A DNA stretch of 64,000 nucleotides from NCBI GenBank assembly GCA_025175895.1, contig JAKLTH010000283.1, forward strand, positions 1,612,001-1,676,000, in the 5' to 3' direction. A program made the position numbers and the translations under genes. Of the stretch, positions 37,821 to 49,479 are shown in pieces. Each line of letters begins with the position of its first letter. Within the stretch, counting starts at the first letter, position 1. Under the pieces are notes generated by a model, which saw nothing but the letters and a program-made list of their open reading frames with translations, ran no database searches and had not been told where the DNA came from. The DNA is from Wurfbainia villosa. Its lineage: Eukaryota; Streptophyta; Magnoliopsida; Zingiberales; Zingiberaceae.

Positions 37821-38374
37821 AGTTTGGAGCACAATCTGATTTTCAAAGCGGATAATCTCAATTCTTTTATATATTTTATTTTCAATTCGTATTAATAACT
37901 AAGATCATGTAGTAAACATTCTAATGAATTACAGAAAAATAATTTTTATAACTGAATTTTCTCATTTTGATTCAATAATATTCTTATTTATATTTAAATA
38001 AATTTTATCAATTTTATTCTTAAAAAATGAAACTCGATTATAATTCAAAATTAACAATTGCATGAACCGCTGTGGTATATTTACAAATTTTTTCTTCTGA
38101 GCATAATATTGGATCATGCTAAATTGTTGAGTTTCTTTAGATTTATTCTTATGGTCAATAAAATTTACATGTGAGATCCGATCGATAATTCTTAGAATTA
38201 ATTGATTATAATTTTTTTTTCTCTAAATAAAGTGTTTGATTTTGGAATATTAGATTATTATCACGGGAGAATTTTATGACTAGCATGACAATAGAAATAT
38301 TACATCAATAAACAATGATCAATCTCCGGAAGCTGCAAGTCTTTCGGGATTTTTGCTCTCTTATCATACTAGTC

Positions 38375-38530
38375 TTGGGTTGAGTGATATTTTCTCCGTA
38401 ATTTATCTCATTCGTATGGATTGTAAGATCGATTGATAGAGACATTGAAGACAAACAAATCGTCTTGTCTTTTGTATCAATTAGACTGGTAAATTTTTTT
38501 TCAATTTATTCGGGAATAAAAAATTTCTAT
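38375..38530. repeat. Dispersed repeat shared with 30120-30225
   Basis: Both copies contain ATTCTCCGTGATTTATCTCC-like and GACGAACGAATCACCTT-like words. In reverse complement the core GGAGATAAATCACGGAG resembles the S1 core, so this may be a distant SINE. Confidence 0.4.
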
Positions 38531-39205
38531 GATATCAGAACTCCGTATCTTAAATATTCGTTATCAACTAAAATAAATAAATTAAATTAACAATTTCTTT
38601 TCCGCCCGGAATAAAATATCAACTTAACCCCTGCCATTTTCAAATTCTCAGATCTGCTGGAAGCTACACGAAAACTCAGCGACGTGCGAAGGTGCAGAAA
38701 AGCTTCTCTGAAAAACATGCGTCGTCCATCTAATGGAAACAGAAGAAAAAAAAAAAATTTGGAACTGTCAATATAATATGACTCCATCGTTCTATTCAAA
38801 ATTCGAGAAGGAATAAATTATAAGAGAGTTATATTTTGAAAGTGATTGGTAAGACAATGAATGATTATTTGAATTTAGAGCAGGATTTTAAACTGTATTC
38901 GAAATTGACCCTTGTCCATTATGTAAAATTCTTCACTGACTTATCAACGCGTCACACCTGTGGGATCTATTCGGTCTACTAGCAGTTAGGTGAAAAATAT
39001 AAAACCACCACATTAGTGATATCTTCCGACTATCCCTATTAGTGGAGGAGATAAATCAAGAATCTAAGTGACAAATATAAAAAAGTGATTGATCGATAGC
39101 TCAGAATCATGACCTATTCGAGAATTGAATCATGCACAGTTAAAAATTACTCTTTTACACTTGCTAATTAAGTTAGTCTTGAGAGCTCAAATTAATACTG
39201 TTATT

Positions 39206-39420
39206 CGCTAAAAGTTGGGAATCTGTTCAACTAGCAGTCTCTTGCCATCCGTCCCAGGCTATTGGCAAGAGGGAGGGTAAATCACGGAGGAGACTATGTC
39301 CCGGACACGGTGACAGAGCAATGGGAGCCATCAGGCAGGGAGGATTTTAGACCCTCTCCGGAATCGACCAGCCCATGCATTAGCAATAACGGCTGTCTCT
39401 ATCGCGCTATCTCATGAGAT
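39206..39420 (-). mobile_element. SINE family S1, copy C with target duplication
   Basis: A perfect 17-bp duplication AAATTAATACTGTTATT (39189-39205 and 39421-39437) fixes both ends. S1 landmarks are present: GGGAGGGTAAATCACGGAGG, GGATTTTAGACCC and a B-box-like GGTCGATTCC on the minus strand. The foldback arms are weaker here than in copies A and B. Confidence 0.9.
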
Positions 39421-39887
39421 AAATTAATACTGTTATTGATCTACTAGTTGCTCGATCGATTAATTGACTCTGACAAAATATAAAATTATTATATTAATGA
39501 TCTTTTTCGATTGTCGATGAGTATCAATGATGAGTATCAATACATGAAATAAATTAGAAATCTAAATAGTAAATATAAAAAAAAGAAGAAGATTGATTGA
39601 TAGTATAAAATCGTGACATTCTCAAAATTAAAAATTACTCTTTTACGTTCCGGAAGCCGACAAATTAATACATCGAACTAGTTGCTCGACCGGTTAATTG
39701 ACTCTGACAAGTCCAACTGAAGTGATTGAAAGAAACTGAGAGAGGATCACTGTTCTTTCTTTGATGGAAGCATACATTAATTAATTACAAATTTTAATTA
39801 ATTTAATTAAGTCGAGTGGTTGGACTGCTCAACAATGCTCACTTCCCTTAATTAATAATCTTATCACTTAATTTCTGAAAGCGACGC

Positions 39888-40990
39888 TTCGCTCTCATTC
39901 TTTCGTGAATAAAAGGGAAACCCTCTCCCATGACGCCCTCTACCTCGTCGGTTCCAAGGCGAGAAAAGGAAATAAATTATGGATGATCTATGATTTCGAT
40001 CGCATTAGTTTACGGTGGAGGATAAATACCTTATATTGCTAGTCCGTTCAACTTGAAAATCGATCCTTGCTTTCTGATACAAATTTACATCGTATTAACT
40101 AATGTGTCATCTTCGTAGAGACCAACTTCACTCTCATTCTTTGCAATAAAAAGCGATTCATTCGCTCCTAATATTTTCGTCGACCGATCTCACAGTCAAT
40201 ACGAAGGAGGTAAATTACAGGAGGATTGTATCCCTTGAGCTGTCGATCAGAACAACAGAGGACTTTTGAACCCGGATGAAAATTTTAAATCTCATGTCGA
40301 ATTTTAATTGTTGCCCATTGCTCTAGTCAATTATATCCTTCCCGTGTGAGGACTAGCTTCGCTTTCATTCTTCTGCAAAAGATTGAAACCGTCAATCTAG
40401 CGGCTCTCACCAGTCCATCCCAAGACTATTGTGAGGGAGGTAAATCATGGAGGATTTTTTGAATTTTGACGCGATTGGCAAGACCGTGAAGGGTCGTTCT
40501 GAGCCGGAGGAGAGTTTTAGACCTCCCTCTGAGATTCAACCCGTTCTTCATCCGTAAACTGTCACACGGTCTTACTAATGCGCCATCTCCATGGGACAAT
40601 TTCGCTCTCTGTAAAGATTAGAACCGTCAACTTAGCGGCTCCCACCAGTCCGTCCCAAGACCATTGTGAGGAAGGTAAATCGCGAAGGAACCTTTAGATT
40701 TTGAGGTGATTGACAATGCCGTGGAGAGCCATTCTGAGCTCGGAGGAGATTTTAGACCTCCCTCCGAAATTCGACCCGTTAGTCATCCGTAAACTGTCAC
40801 ACGGTCTTACTAACACATCGTCCCCGTGGGGACAACTTCGCTCTCTATAAAAGTTAGAACTGCCAACTTAACGACTCTCATCGGTTTATCTCACGGTAAT
40901 TATGAGGAAGATAAATCATAGAGGACTCTATAAATTTTAACATGATAATCAAAATACATAAGACTCATCTGAATCCAACTTCGCTCTCGC
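39888..40990 (-). repeat. Tandem array of five S1 SINE units
   Basis: Units start at about 39888, 40118, 40353, 40598 and 40833, each led by a version of GACAACTTCGCTCTC(ATTCTT). The last, shortened unit ends in the same tag at about 40975. Each unit has the S1 landmarks (CCGTCAA(T/C)CTAGCGGCT, GAGGAGATTTTAGACCTCCC, CACACGGTCTTACTAA). Period about 230-245 bp; the fourth unit is the best kept. The shared tag is either the original target duplication or the crossover point. Confidence 0.85.
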
Positions 40991-41159
40991 TCTCCTTCTT
41001 GCTGCATGGAGTACCGTCGGCATTTGGACCAGTTAATTGGGATATACAATTAGCAAATTAATTAACTAATAGCGACGGTAATTGAGTTAAATTAAGGAGT
41101 TGGATTAGTTTGTAATTAAGAATATGCAAGTGTATCTTTGAAGATTCTGAGGTGTGGCG

Positions 41160-41290
41160 ATGAGAATCCGATGCAGGGGGGGGGGAGGGCGGAGGGTGCA
41201 CTGCCGACACTGCCGGCCGGCCCCCGCTGGTGGATGGTGGGTTTCTTTAGGGTGGGGGCTAGCAGGAGTCGTGGGATCTTCGACGAGACA
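41160..41290. other. G-rich tract
   Basis: A run of ten G followed by AGGGCGGAGGG and, further on, GGATGGTGGG and GGGTGGGGG. It is unlike the AT-rich surroundings. No gene is supported; it could form G-quadruplexes. Confidence 0.5.
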
Positions 41291-41884
41291 CGATGCACAT
41301 CTTAATTGCACAATTAGAGCGACAATTAGGCATTGTCTCGTGATTTGATTACTCGATAGATATATGGATGGACCAAATTGCCTTTTCTTTTTTTTAAAAA
41401 AAAAAATATATATATATATTTAATAAATAAATAATGGATTTTCATCATTAGGTCGACCGATATTATTTAATGGAGTTAAGTAAAGTTGAAGAGAAGATGC
41501 ACGAATGTAAGGATCTAGTCCCTCGGGGAAGCGATAAGGTGAACTTTCATGCCACGGAAGGATTCAGGATTGTTCTTTTGAATTTGTCGAATTTGAACTT
41601 TCGGAGAATCAGAGCCGACTCTAGGAGAGGACTGCTGGAGCATTTGCTCAGAGTTCAAAATTTGATCTTTCATAAAATTATCTAAATTTTATAAAAAATA
41701 TAAATTTTTATCATTAAATGGGCTTTTTTTATTGTTTCATTCAGTGCTCATTAAAATTTTCGTCATTTCAAGATCGATCGACTATGCAGAGAACTCGAAC
41801 CATTTAATTGCACTGGTAGATCATCCACCGAATTTATATATCCTTGTAAGGATGAGAAAATTTTCATGAGATTGGTGTTGGGAT

Positions 41885-42203
41885 TGTTGAGAGAATAATT
41901 AAAGTCTCATGTTATAAAGATACGAAAAAAAATATTTTTATTAGTAGGTGACTTTTTAGGTATAGTATAAAATAAAATCACGAAAATTTAGACACAAAGT
42001 GGACAATATTCCGAGTCATGAGTCTCGAACAAAGAAAGTGAATGCTTCTATGTCCAGATCAAGAAAATCAAATAGTTTGATCAGGAGAATCAGACATCTA
42101 ACAAGAAGTCATATATGAGATATTTTAGATACAACTCGAATTAAATTCAAAGTGAATAATATTATATTATTATGAAAATATATGAATGTTATTTACATCA
42201 ACA
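41885..42203 (+). mobile_element. TRIM, copy 2 (shrunken)
   Basis: It begins TGTTGAGAGAATAATTAAAG and ends near ACATCAACA. Internal words GAGTCATGAGTCTCGAAC and CAGATCAAGAAAATCA match the inside of copy 1 (31460-31738). Both LTRs have deletions. Confidence 0.7.
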
Positions 42204-42279
42204 ATTATATCGTCCATTTCAAAATTAACCAGGACAAAAATATTAAACTTATTTATTAAAAATCTTATTGAACTCGAAC

Positions 42280-42303
42280 TATTATTATTATTATTATTAT
42301 TTA
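42280..42303. repeat. (ATT)n microsatellite
   Basis: About seven ATT units. Confidence 0.8.
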
Positions 42304-42899
42304 TAAAAATTATACTATTTTTTATTTTTAAAATATTATGAATATTAGATTCAGAATATGAAAAAAAAAATCTATAACAAAATTTATTCATAAATTTATA
42401 CTGCATTTATTTTTTTGCATGAAACTTTTGTTAATCAATGATGAAAGAGGAATATTTAGCTGGCAAATTAATGTCATTAACATATCATTAGTGTCCTCTC
42501 AGTGATAAATTAAAAATGGAGATCACTTCAGAGAATAGTTAATGGAATTTATTCCCTTCTCCTACTGGAATTATTGTGGGGGAAGACCCGGTTGACTAAA
42601 TTAATGCATGAAATTATTAAAATAATTAAAAACGAATCAAATCAAATTAAGTTTTATATTGTTTAAGATTATTTGATAAAATAATTAAGTTGAGTCATAC
42701 TATGTCTATAATTAACTAAGCTATTTAAAAAATCATTCAAGTTTAACATGGTTCCTTAATTTTTTTAATCCAATTTCGTTTTAGTTTGAATTTGATTTGT
42801 TTAATTAATTGGTATCGAACTTTTAAATTAAGCTCAAATCAAAACTTAATAAGTTTGTTTGGTTATTTAAATTTTTAATATTTTAATATTTATTTGATT

Positions 42900-43170
42900 A
42901 GTCAGTATGAACAATTCAAGTGAGTATAAACATACTCATAAATAATTTCATAAATGAGTTTTATTTATAAATATATTTAGAAATTGTGTTCATAAATATT
43001 ATTCATGAATATTAATAATCGAATACATACGTGTTCAAATTTATTTATTTAATTTATTAAGTTGTTCAAACTTATTCATTCAATTGACTTTAATACATAT
43101 TAAACGAACATTAACGAGCTCTTACCAAATCAACACCAAATTTATTCATGAACGTTTAGTTCGTTTACAC
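42900..43170. repeat. GAACGTT/TTCATGAAC dispersed repeat
   Basis: ATATTATTCATGAATATTA, GAACATTAACGAGCTC and ACGTTTAGTTCGTTTACAC match the repeat at 27900-28110. Unclassified. Confidence 0.6.
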
Positions 43171-43223
43171 CCCCTCGATCAAACTACGATATAGGTTGAT
43201 AGAACCGTATGATATCATGGTCA

Positions 43224-43660
43224 TAGATTAGCAACCCTTATGTGATCAAATTGGAAAAAAGTCATCCACATCAAACGTAGATCTCTGAATGACCAGCGTG
43301 ATCTGAATGTCTCATGACTCGACCTCAGCGAAAAGTTATGACCTCTTGAAATTCCCTACATCACACGTCGACTGATATATTTTCGTATAATCATCCACTT
43401 TCTCACGTAGATTAGCAACCCTTTTGTTATCAAACTGGGAAAAGTCATCCATTTCAAACGTAGATCTCTGAATGAGTTTCGCAACACAACCTTGACGTAT
43501 CCAGACTCGACCCGAGCAAAAAGTTACGACCTCTGCAAATTCCCTACGTCACCAGTCGACTAATATATTTTCATATAATCATCCACCTTCTCATGTAGAT
43601 TAACAACCCTTCTGCGATCAAACTAGCGAAAACTCATCCATTTCAAAGTTTATTGGTTGC
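43224..43660. repeat. Tandem repeat of about 186 bp, 2.3 units
   Basis: TAGATTAGCAACCCTT recurs at 43224, 43408 and (one change) 43594, followed each time by ATCAAACTGGGAAAAGTCATCC-like sequence. Units one and two share CAAACGTAGATCTCTGAATG and the AAATTCCCTAC block. No ORF. Confidence 0.88.
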
Positions 43661-44531
43661 TACGAAATAGTTTCTGTACGTCGTATTTATAAGTCTTAAG
43701 CGAGGAATTTTTCTCTAGTATGAATTGGAGTTACCCTAGCAACGCTCTCTTATTAATTGAGTTTTACCTAAGGTAAATAAAAAATTATGGCACCCAATTC
43801 AACCTTGTTCTTCTTTTGTAGAAATTAAGACCTAACTACAAAGAGTTATAGTTCCTACAATTAATTATGAATCGTTAAAACTAACCCGACTCGACGATTA
43901 AGACGAAACCTAGCAACTTATGATGCTAAAGTGCACGGTCATGGTAAGATAAACAAACGTTCGCTTGCGCGAGAGACTTCCTTTAGCTCTAGTTTTTTAA
44001 CTAATTTGAATAAGGTCCTAAATGAATCAAATATTTATGAATAAGTTTAAAAATATAAAAATTTCAAACAATATTAAATCAAAAGTTCGAGAACATCTAA
44101 ATAAATTAAACTCAAATTTATAAAATAAAAAAGAAATCAAATCAAATTTGTCTAGCTTAGCTTAGGCCACAGCCAAGAACCCTAAAAATGTGACCTAAAG
44201 TGACCTTACCAGCTATAACTAGGGTTTCACAGTATCACAATTGGCCATAAAAAGTTCTGTTAGTCCTTTAATGAATATATTTATGCATCTCTTTCATAGG
44301 AACAAAGAGCTCTTGATAATTGCAAAATGTATAGGTCCACCTAATCAAATTTTTAAATGGCCTTAAAGTCAAATTTATGAGTTGGAAATCTCTCATTTCG
44401 CTTATCCCTCTATTTTGTATGTGATCATAAATTCATAATCTAATCATCTAAATCACCGATGACTAATAAAAAACAATTAAATCTCTATTCCACTGAGTAG
44501 ATAATTATTTCTTTTAATCTAATTGTATTAG

Positions 44532-45157
44532 TATTTATAAGATTCGTATATTACCATAATAATATGATATTATTCACTTTGGATATAAGTCATAATTCGT
44601 ATATTACCTAGAAGACCTCATTCTAATAGAGATATCTTTTCATATTATAAGCACATGATCTTTTCCATATCTTATCAATATAAAATTTTAATTGTATTTC
44701 TAATACTCCCAACAACCTCCCTCTCAAATGAAGAACTATATTGGACTCCGTTTCAAGTTTATTCGTTATCGAATGACTTCTTCTGTTTGATATTCGATCA
44801 TCGACTCATCAGGACTTCGCCAATTGTTTGATTATCCTAACCAACTTACTGATCCTTCCTCGATCTAATCTGAACTTCTTATCTGATGTCTGATTCTCTT
44901 GATCTAGACATAGGAGCTCCACTTCCATTCGAGGTGTATATTTTGACATGGATCATGACTATCTATAAGATTTATATATCTCTATAATTGTATGATATTA
45001 TCCCTCTTGAGTCTAAATTCTCATGGTTCTATTTTTGAATTATACTCAAAATTAAATGTCTCATTCTAACAGAGATATTTTTTCATATTATAAATATATG
45101 ATTTTTTTCGTATCTTATCAATTTGAAATTTTGATTATATTCTAAATACTCCCGACA
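44532..45157 (-). mobile_element. TRIM, copy 3 (both LTRs present)
   Basis: Read on the minus strand: 5' LTR from 45157 (TGTCGGGAGTATTTAG) to about 44950, a short interior (CTATGTCTAGATCAAGAGAA), a purine tract GAGAGGGAGG, then the 3' LTR from about 44715 (TGTTGGGAGTATTAG). LTR words AATATGAAAAGATATCTC occur in both. It lies 0.3 kb upstream of the MYB start. Confidence 0.8.
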
Positions 45158-45465
45158 AATTAAACTATTCACGCCAAACAAAATCTTAATATTTCTCTCC
45201 ATTCTAAACTCAACTGTTGTTGCTGCTTGCTTCTTTTTTTTTTTAAATACTTTATTTTTTTTTAGAGAGAAGTCATGGATTTGTATTGCAAACTAATTTT
45301 TATAAAATAATAAAATTGCATATAATAAATTCTCTTTTAAGAGTTCATCGATAGAAATTTTATACACCGATCGAGATGTCCCTTTCATGTGTTCGGTGCA
45401 CCTTAAATACTAATCCACTGTCATGAGAGAGCACCAAAGCTTTGATTGCCTCTTCTAGAGAGGAA

Positions 45466-46385
45466 ATGGGAAGGCTTTCTTGCTCCAAGCTGAAGCTGAA
45501 GAAAGGCTTGTGGTCTCCTGAGGAGGATGAGAAGCTCTACGCTCATGTCATCGCTCATGGAATTGGCTGTTGGAGCTCTGTGCCAAAACTCACAGGCATT
45601 GCTTGTACATTCAATTTCTTTCTTTCTTTTGTCGTCACGAATGTTTCGACGCGCAGATCTGTTCAGTGCTTCGCTTTGCGATCGTTGCAGGACTCCAGCG
45701 CTGCGGAAAGAGTTGCCGGCTCAGGTGGATCAACTACCTCCGGCCCGATCTCAAAAGGGGCAAGTTTTCGCGGCAAGAGGAGGACTTAGTCATAGGCCTA
45801 CACCAAGTTCTCGGAAACAGGTAATTCACCCCGCCAAATTGTCCGAGTTTGAATCTTTTAACACATCGATCGATCGATCGATCGGACTCGGCATCGAGCC
45901 GATTGCACAGGTGGTCGCAGATTGCATCTCAGTTGCCCGGCCGGACCGACAACGGGATCAAGAACCTGTGGAACTCGAGCCTTAAAAAGAGACTCCGCGA
46001 GCGGAGTATCGAAACAAGCACTCCGAGCTTGACACGAGGCCTTGTAAGACCACGACACGACTCGAATCCCAACGTTGCTGTTGGGCCAGAGCTACTGGCG
46101 GTGGAGGGGCAGTCAGTCCTTGACCCTCTCCTGCTGATTGGAACCCAGAACTGTTGGGACTCTGTAGATTTGCCCAAGGACAACTACAACAACTTATTGA
46201 TTCGGAACGAATACTCAGGCTCAGGCTCAGGCTCAGGCTCGACATTTGGTGAATGCATGAGCTTCTTGGATGGTTCGGAAAACAACAGTGGATGGAATGT
46301 GATCGGCGATGAGGCCCTGGCCTGGGCCATCGACGGCGAGTCGGAAACACGATTTTGGTGCTCGGCGCGAGACGAAAAAACTTAG
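45466..46385 (+). CDS. R2R3-MYB transcription factor, MYB61/MYB86-like
   Basis: Exons 45466-45595, 45691-45820 and 45911-46385; 735 nt, 244 residues. Residues 13-64 are repeat R2 (W16, W36, W56; CGKSCRLRWINYLRPDLKRG). Residues 66-115 are R3 (F69, W88, W107; LGNRWSQIASQLPGRTDN). The first intron starts with GC instead of GT: exon 1 ends CTCACAG and the intron begins GCATTG. The nearest GT downstream would create TGA at the join, so GC-AG is the only reading that keeps the MYB domain. The second intron is GT-AG with a short (CGAT)n run. The family is nuclear and binds AC/MYB elements. The R2R3 sequence looks closest to subgroup 13 and secondary-wall MYBs, which act in lignin, wall or mucilage control. 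The tail has a (GGCTCA)n-encoded SGSGSGSG stretch at about 46217-46240 and an acidic end. Subgroup assignment is tentative. Confidence 0.9.
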
Positions 46386-47270
46386 GAAAAAATTTGAAAG
46401 TGTGCCTTGATTATCATAATGTAAGTAGCTACGACTTAGTTGCTATCGATATCGATATGTAAAATAAATCAATTCAACTTGGTTGACAGAATCATATATT
46501 GATGGTATCCGAGGAAAATCTCCTCCACTCGCACGGGTGGCAATCCATTCGGACTTACGTCGACGAGCTCTATCAATTGAGTAGTCCCTTGCTCATAGAA
46601 GCTTGTTCAAATGGAGATAGCCTTGTCGAATTGTGCTTCTTTCTCACCTCCTTCGATCTCGACCTCCGATATTTCCTCCTAACCAGAGCAACCGTTATGC
46701 ATAATTGTCTGTTCAAATGCATAACATAAGGATTAAGTTCGAGTGCGTAACATATGCATCAATTATCAATATATAATAGTCAGATAATTAATATCGATTT
46801 TGTAATCGCTAGAGGAAAATAACTCTTTTCTGTCGCCATAGTCGACTTGTGATGGACGTGGCATCTCACATGGACTCTTCTTCCCTTGCCTATATAAAGT
46901 TAAGCGATGATAATGAAAAGAATATGATTTTCTTCTCGAGATCTTCTCTTTTGTCATTTGTCCTTTCGCTTGTATAGCCACGAGTCTTACACCTTCGACC
47001 CGGAGCTAACTTGACCTTCGGAAGGGGCTGCACTGTCCAGTGTCCACTGACGAGTGTTGACGTTCAAGGTCACTTGGCCATTCGGGTTGAGGATTGAATC
47101 GCTCAATAACATCTAAGGTCGCAAAGCTGCTTGGGTGTTGGGAGAGAAAGTACTCGAATGAAAACCATCAAATTAGCATTGTATAAGAGAAAGAAGGCAA
47201 AATTCTACCATCTAGCATTGACCTTTTTCGGATTCAACACCGGCCATGCCGAAGGGCACTGATGAGTGTT
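46386..47270. other. Downstream flank of the MYB gene, possible LTR remnant
   Basis: Contains a TATA-like CCTATATAAAGTTAAGC at 46889-46905 with CT-rich sequence after it, as in LTR promoters (46740-47220). The open frame at 46499-46729 has no recognisable similarity. No further gene is supported. Confidence 0.4.
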
Positions 47271-47287
47271 TATATGCATGGTTATTT

Positions 47288-47476
47288 TTTTATCAATCTA
47301 CTTTTATCATGAGAAAGATAAATTACGAAGATTTTTATGAATTTTCACATGGTGATCAAGACATGTGAAGATCATCTGAATTCAAAAAAAAAATTTAGAC
47401 CTCCTATGAAATTGATTCATACTATTTTTGTAAACACCGTCATATCTTAATCACTACGTCAATCCATGAAAACTAC
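47288..47476 (-). mobile_element. SINE family S1, copy with target duplication
   Basis: The 14-bp duplication ATGCATGGTTATTT (47274-47287 and 47477-47490) gives exact ends. S1 words: GAAAGATAAATTACGAAGA, TTTAGACCTCC. Foldback arms GGTGATCAAGACATGTGA (about 47351) and CATATCTTAATCACT (about 47431) pair well, again with a different sequence from copies A and B. Confidence 0.85.
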
Positions 47477-47713
47477 ATGCATGGTTATTTAGTTGTTCGG
47501 GTTGTGGACTAAATCGCTCAATAACGCTCGAGGTTGTAGAGCTACTTGTGTACTAAGTCATTTGAGTAAATGGGCCGATTTAGAGAGTTTTTAAGGGTTA
47601 TGATCCCCTAAATTTTAAGTGATTATTATTAAATTTTTATTTATTTTTTATTTTTTTAATTAATATTATTATATTTTAGTACGACTGTCTGCCAATATAA
47701 AATCCTAAGCGTC

Positions 47714-48178
47714 GCTATTTGAGCGACCCGTGCGCGACGCAAGAAATATTGCATAGTACTCGTGCCCCCCTCGCCATTCGAAATTGTCGATCGGCCATGA
47801 TCCGATTAGAATCTAGCGGCGGTCCGATCAGAATCCGGCCACCAGTCTGACTAGATGGCGGTTGGATTCCGATCGAATTACGACTAAAAACGATCGCGAT
47901 TGCGGTCACCAGTGGTTGCGGTACTAGCGCCCGCGATTTGATCGGCACCTGAGCTCGACTTGAATTCGATCGGATTACGGTCGGAAACGATCGCGATTGT
48001 AATCGCCAGTGGCATGATTGTGGACTCCGATGTCGATCGAATCGCGACCGAATTTCGATCAGATCGTCGTCCGATTCCGATCGAATTATATCCGAAATCC
48101 GATCTCTCATCGACGATTTCGAACGAAACGGATACTGTATATTTCACGCGTCGCACATATGGGTCGCACAAATAGCTC
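47714..48178. mobile_element. GC-rich TIR element
   Basis: Inverted ends GCTATTTGAGCGACCCGTG and, as reverse complement of the right end, GCTATTTGTGCGACCCATA, followed by GCGACGC and GAAATAT on both sides. The interior is rich in CGATCGGATT/CCGATCG words. A clear target duplication was not found. Interior shared with 53730-54060 and 62952-63513. Confidence 0.7.
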
Positions 48179-48667
48179 TCTCGTAATTCTAACCACCATT
48201 AAGATGGCTCTTTTAATATTTGGCCCCGAGTTTTTTTTTTTTTAGTTCTCACACCTCTGCCTTTTTTTTTTTTTTTTTTTTTCTGGAAAACGGAAAACGA
48301 TTTTAAATCGTTTTTCATTTTTCAATCAAATTAAACTTTATTTTTCAAAAAATAAAAATAAAAAATACTTAACCAAATAATTTTTCTGCACTTTCTCATT
48401 TTTTAAGAAAAAGGAAAATGAAAAACTCCACTAATTTGTTGTTGGTTGGAGTGCAGATCGTTGTCTCTCCTTGCTCATCATTAAGAGCTTTGAATGACTG
48501 CGAAACATCAAAAATGTGGGTCGTTTTTTAATTGTTTATAATGGTTAATATTTTGTTCTGACACTGCTCTTGAGTAAATGAAGATACAGTCACCCACAAG
48601 CGTCCACATCAATCGATTTTACCCTCGTCGGAAAGAAAATAAATCACGGTAATAAAATAACCACTGC

Positions 48668-49140
48668 GGCTTTGTTTGATACGTTATAATCTATTTTATA
48701 ATATAATATAGATTATATTATAAGATTTATTATTTTATTTGTTATGATTTTTAAATTATAATATTATATAATCTAGATTATAAAAGATATTAAAGTTTTG
48801 TAATTTGAATTACGAAGCAAAACCTATATAATCCGATTACATTCTAAATCGATCGGCGCCGGATCGCTACCGGTCGCCTGATGCCGTGTTGTCGGCCGCC
48901 GCTGTTGTCCGTGCCGCAATCGCTAATCGGCCCGCCGATCGATCGCCGATCCATTGCCGTCGATCAATTCCTATCGTCCTTAGAATGGACACCAAATAAA
49001 AGAATGTAATTACTTTTATAATTCAAGATTATATGTAATTTTTATCTAAACATAGCAATGTAATCAAGATTACATTGCATTCCATTACAACCTTGATTAT
49101 ATTACAATTTTGATTACATTACGTCCAACCAAACATAGCC
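48668..49140. mobile_element. Harbinger-related MITE 1
   Basis: 473 bp with inverted ends GGCTTTGTTTGATACG and CCAACCAAACATAGCC. Subterminal AATGTAATC/GATTACATT words are shared with the Harbinger element at 28585. The middle (48850-48970) is GC-rich (GATCGGCGCCGGATCG), possibly captured sequence. Confidence 0.72.
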
Positions 49141-49254
49141 TAAAGAGGGATTGAAGCATGCCTTTATAGATAAGGGTTGAAAAATATGAATGGAAAAGTG
49201 ATGGAATAGAATGAGGAGACTTTATTATATATGAGACTTTAATTCCATGTTGAA

Positions 49255-49460
49255 AATTATGTGAAATTGACATTTCTAAATGGATTTATTAAAGAATAAA
49301 TGTATGTATAACAACCTCCTAGGTTTGAGAGGGTTGATTATCCAAATCACGTATATAAGCTAAGAAAAGTTTTATATGAGTTAAAACAAACTCTCCGGAC
49401 TTGATATGAAAGATTATTATCCTTCTTAATCTCCAAGGATTTTAGAAGGAGCCAAGACAT
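49255..49460 (+). pseudogene. Ty1-Copia reverse transcriptase fragment
   Basis: The plus strand reads FLNGFIKE, QPPRFERVDYPNHVYKLRK and LYELKQTLRT, with stops, which are the conserved Copia RT blocks (normally AFLNG, QPPGF, VYKL, LYGLKQ). No other Copia domain was found next to it. Confidence 0.85.
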
Positions 49461-49479
49461 CATGATTGATCTATATTAT

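Noticed and set aside
41470..41685. 71-residue open frame starting MELSKVEEKMHE
   Set aside because: No recognisable domain; isolated in repeat-rich DNA. It could be a gene-fragment relic but this cannot be shown.
46499..46729. 76-residue open frame after the MYB gene
   Set aside because: No similarity recognised, no splice or promoter support, and codon use unlike the MYB exons.
47715..48245. Overlapping open frames rich in Arg, Ser and Ile
   Set aside because: Frames on both strands mirror each other, as expected from palindromic GATCGGATTCC repeats.
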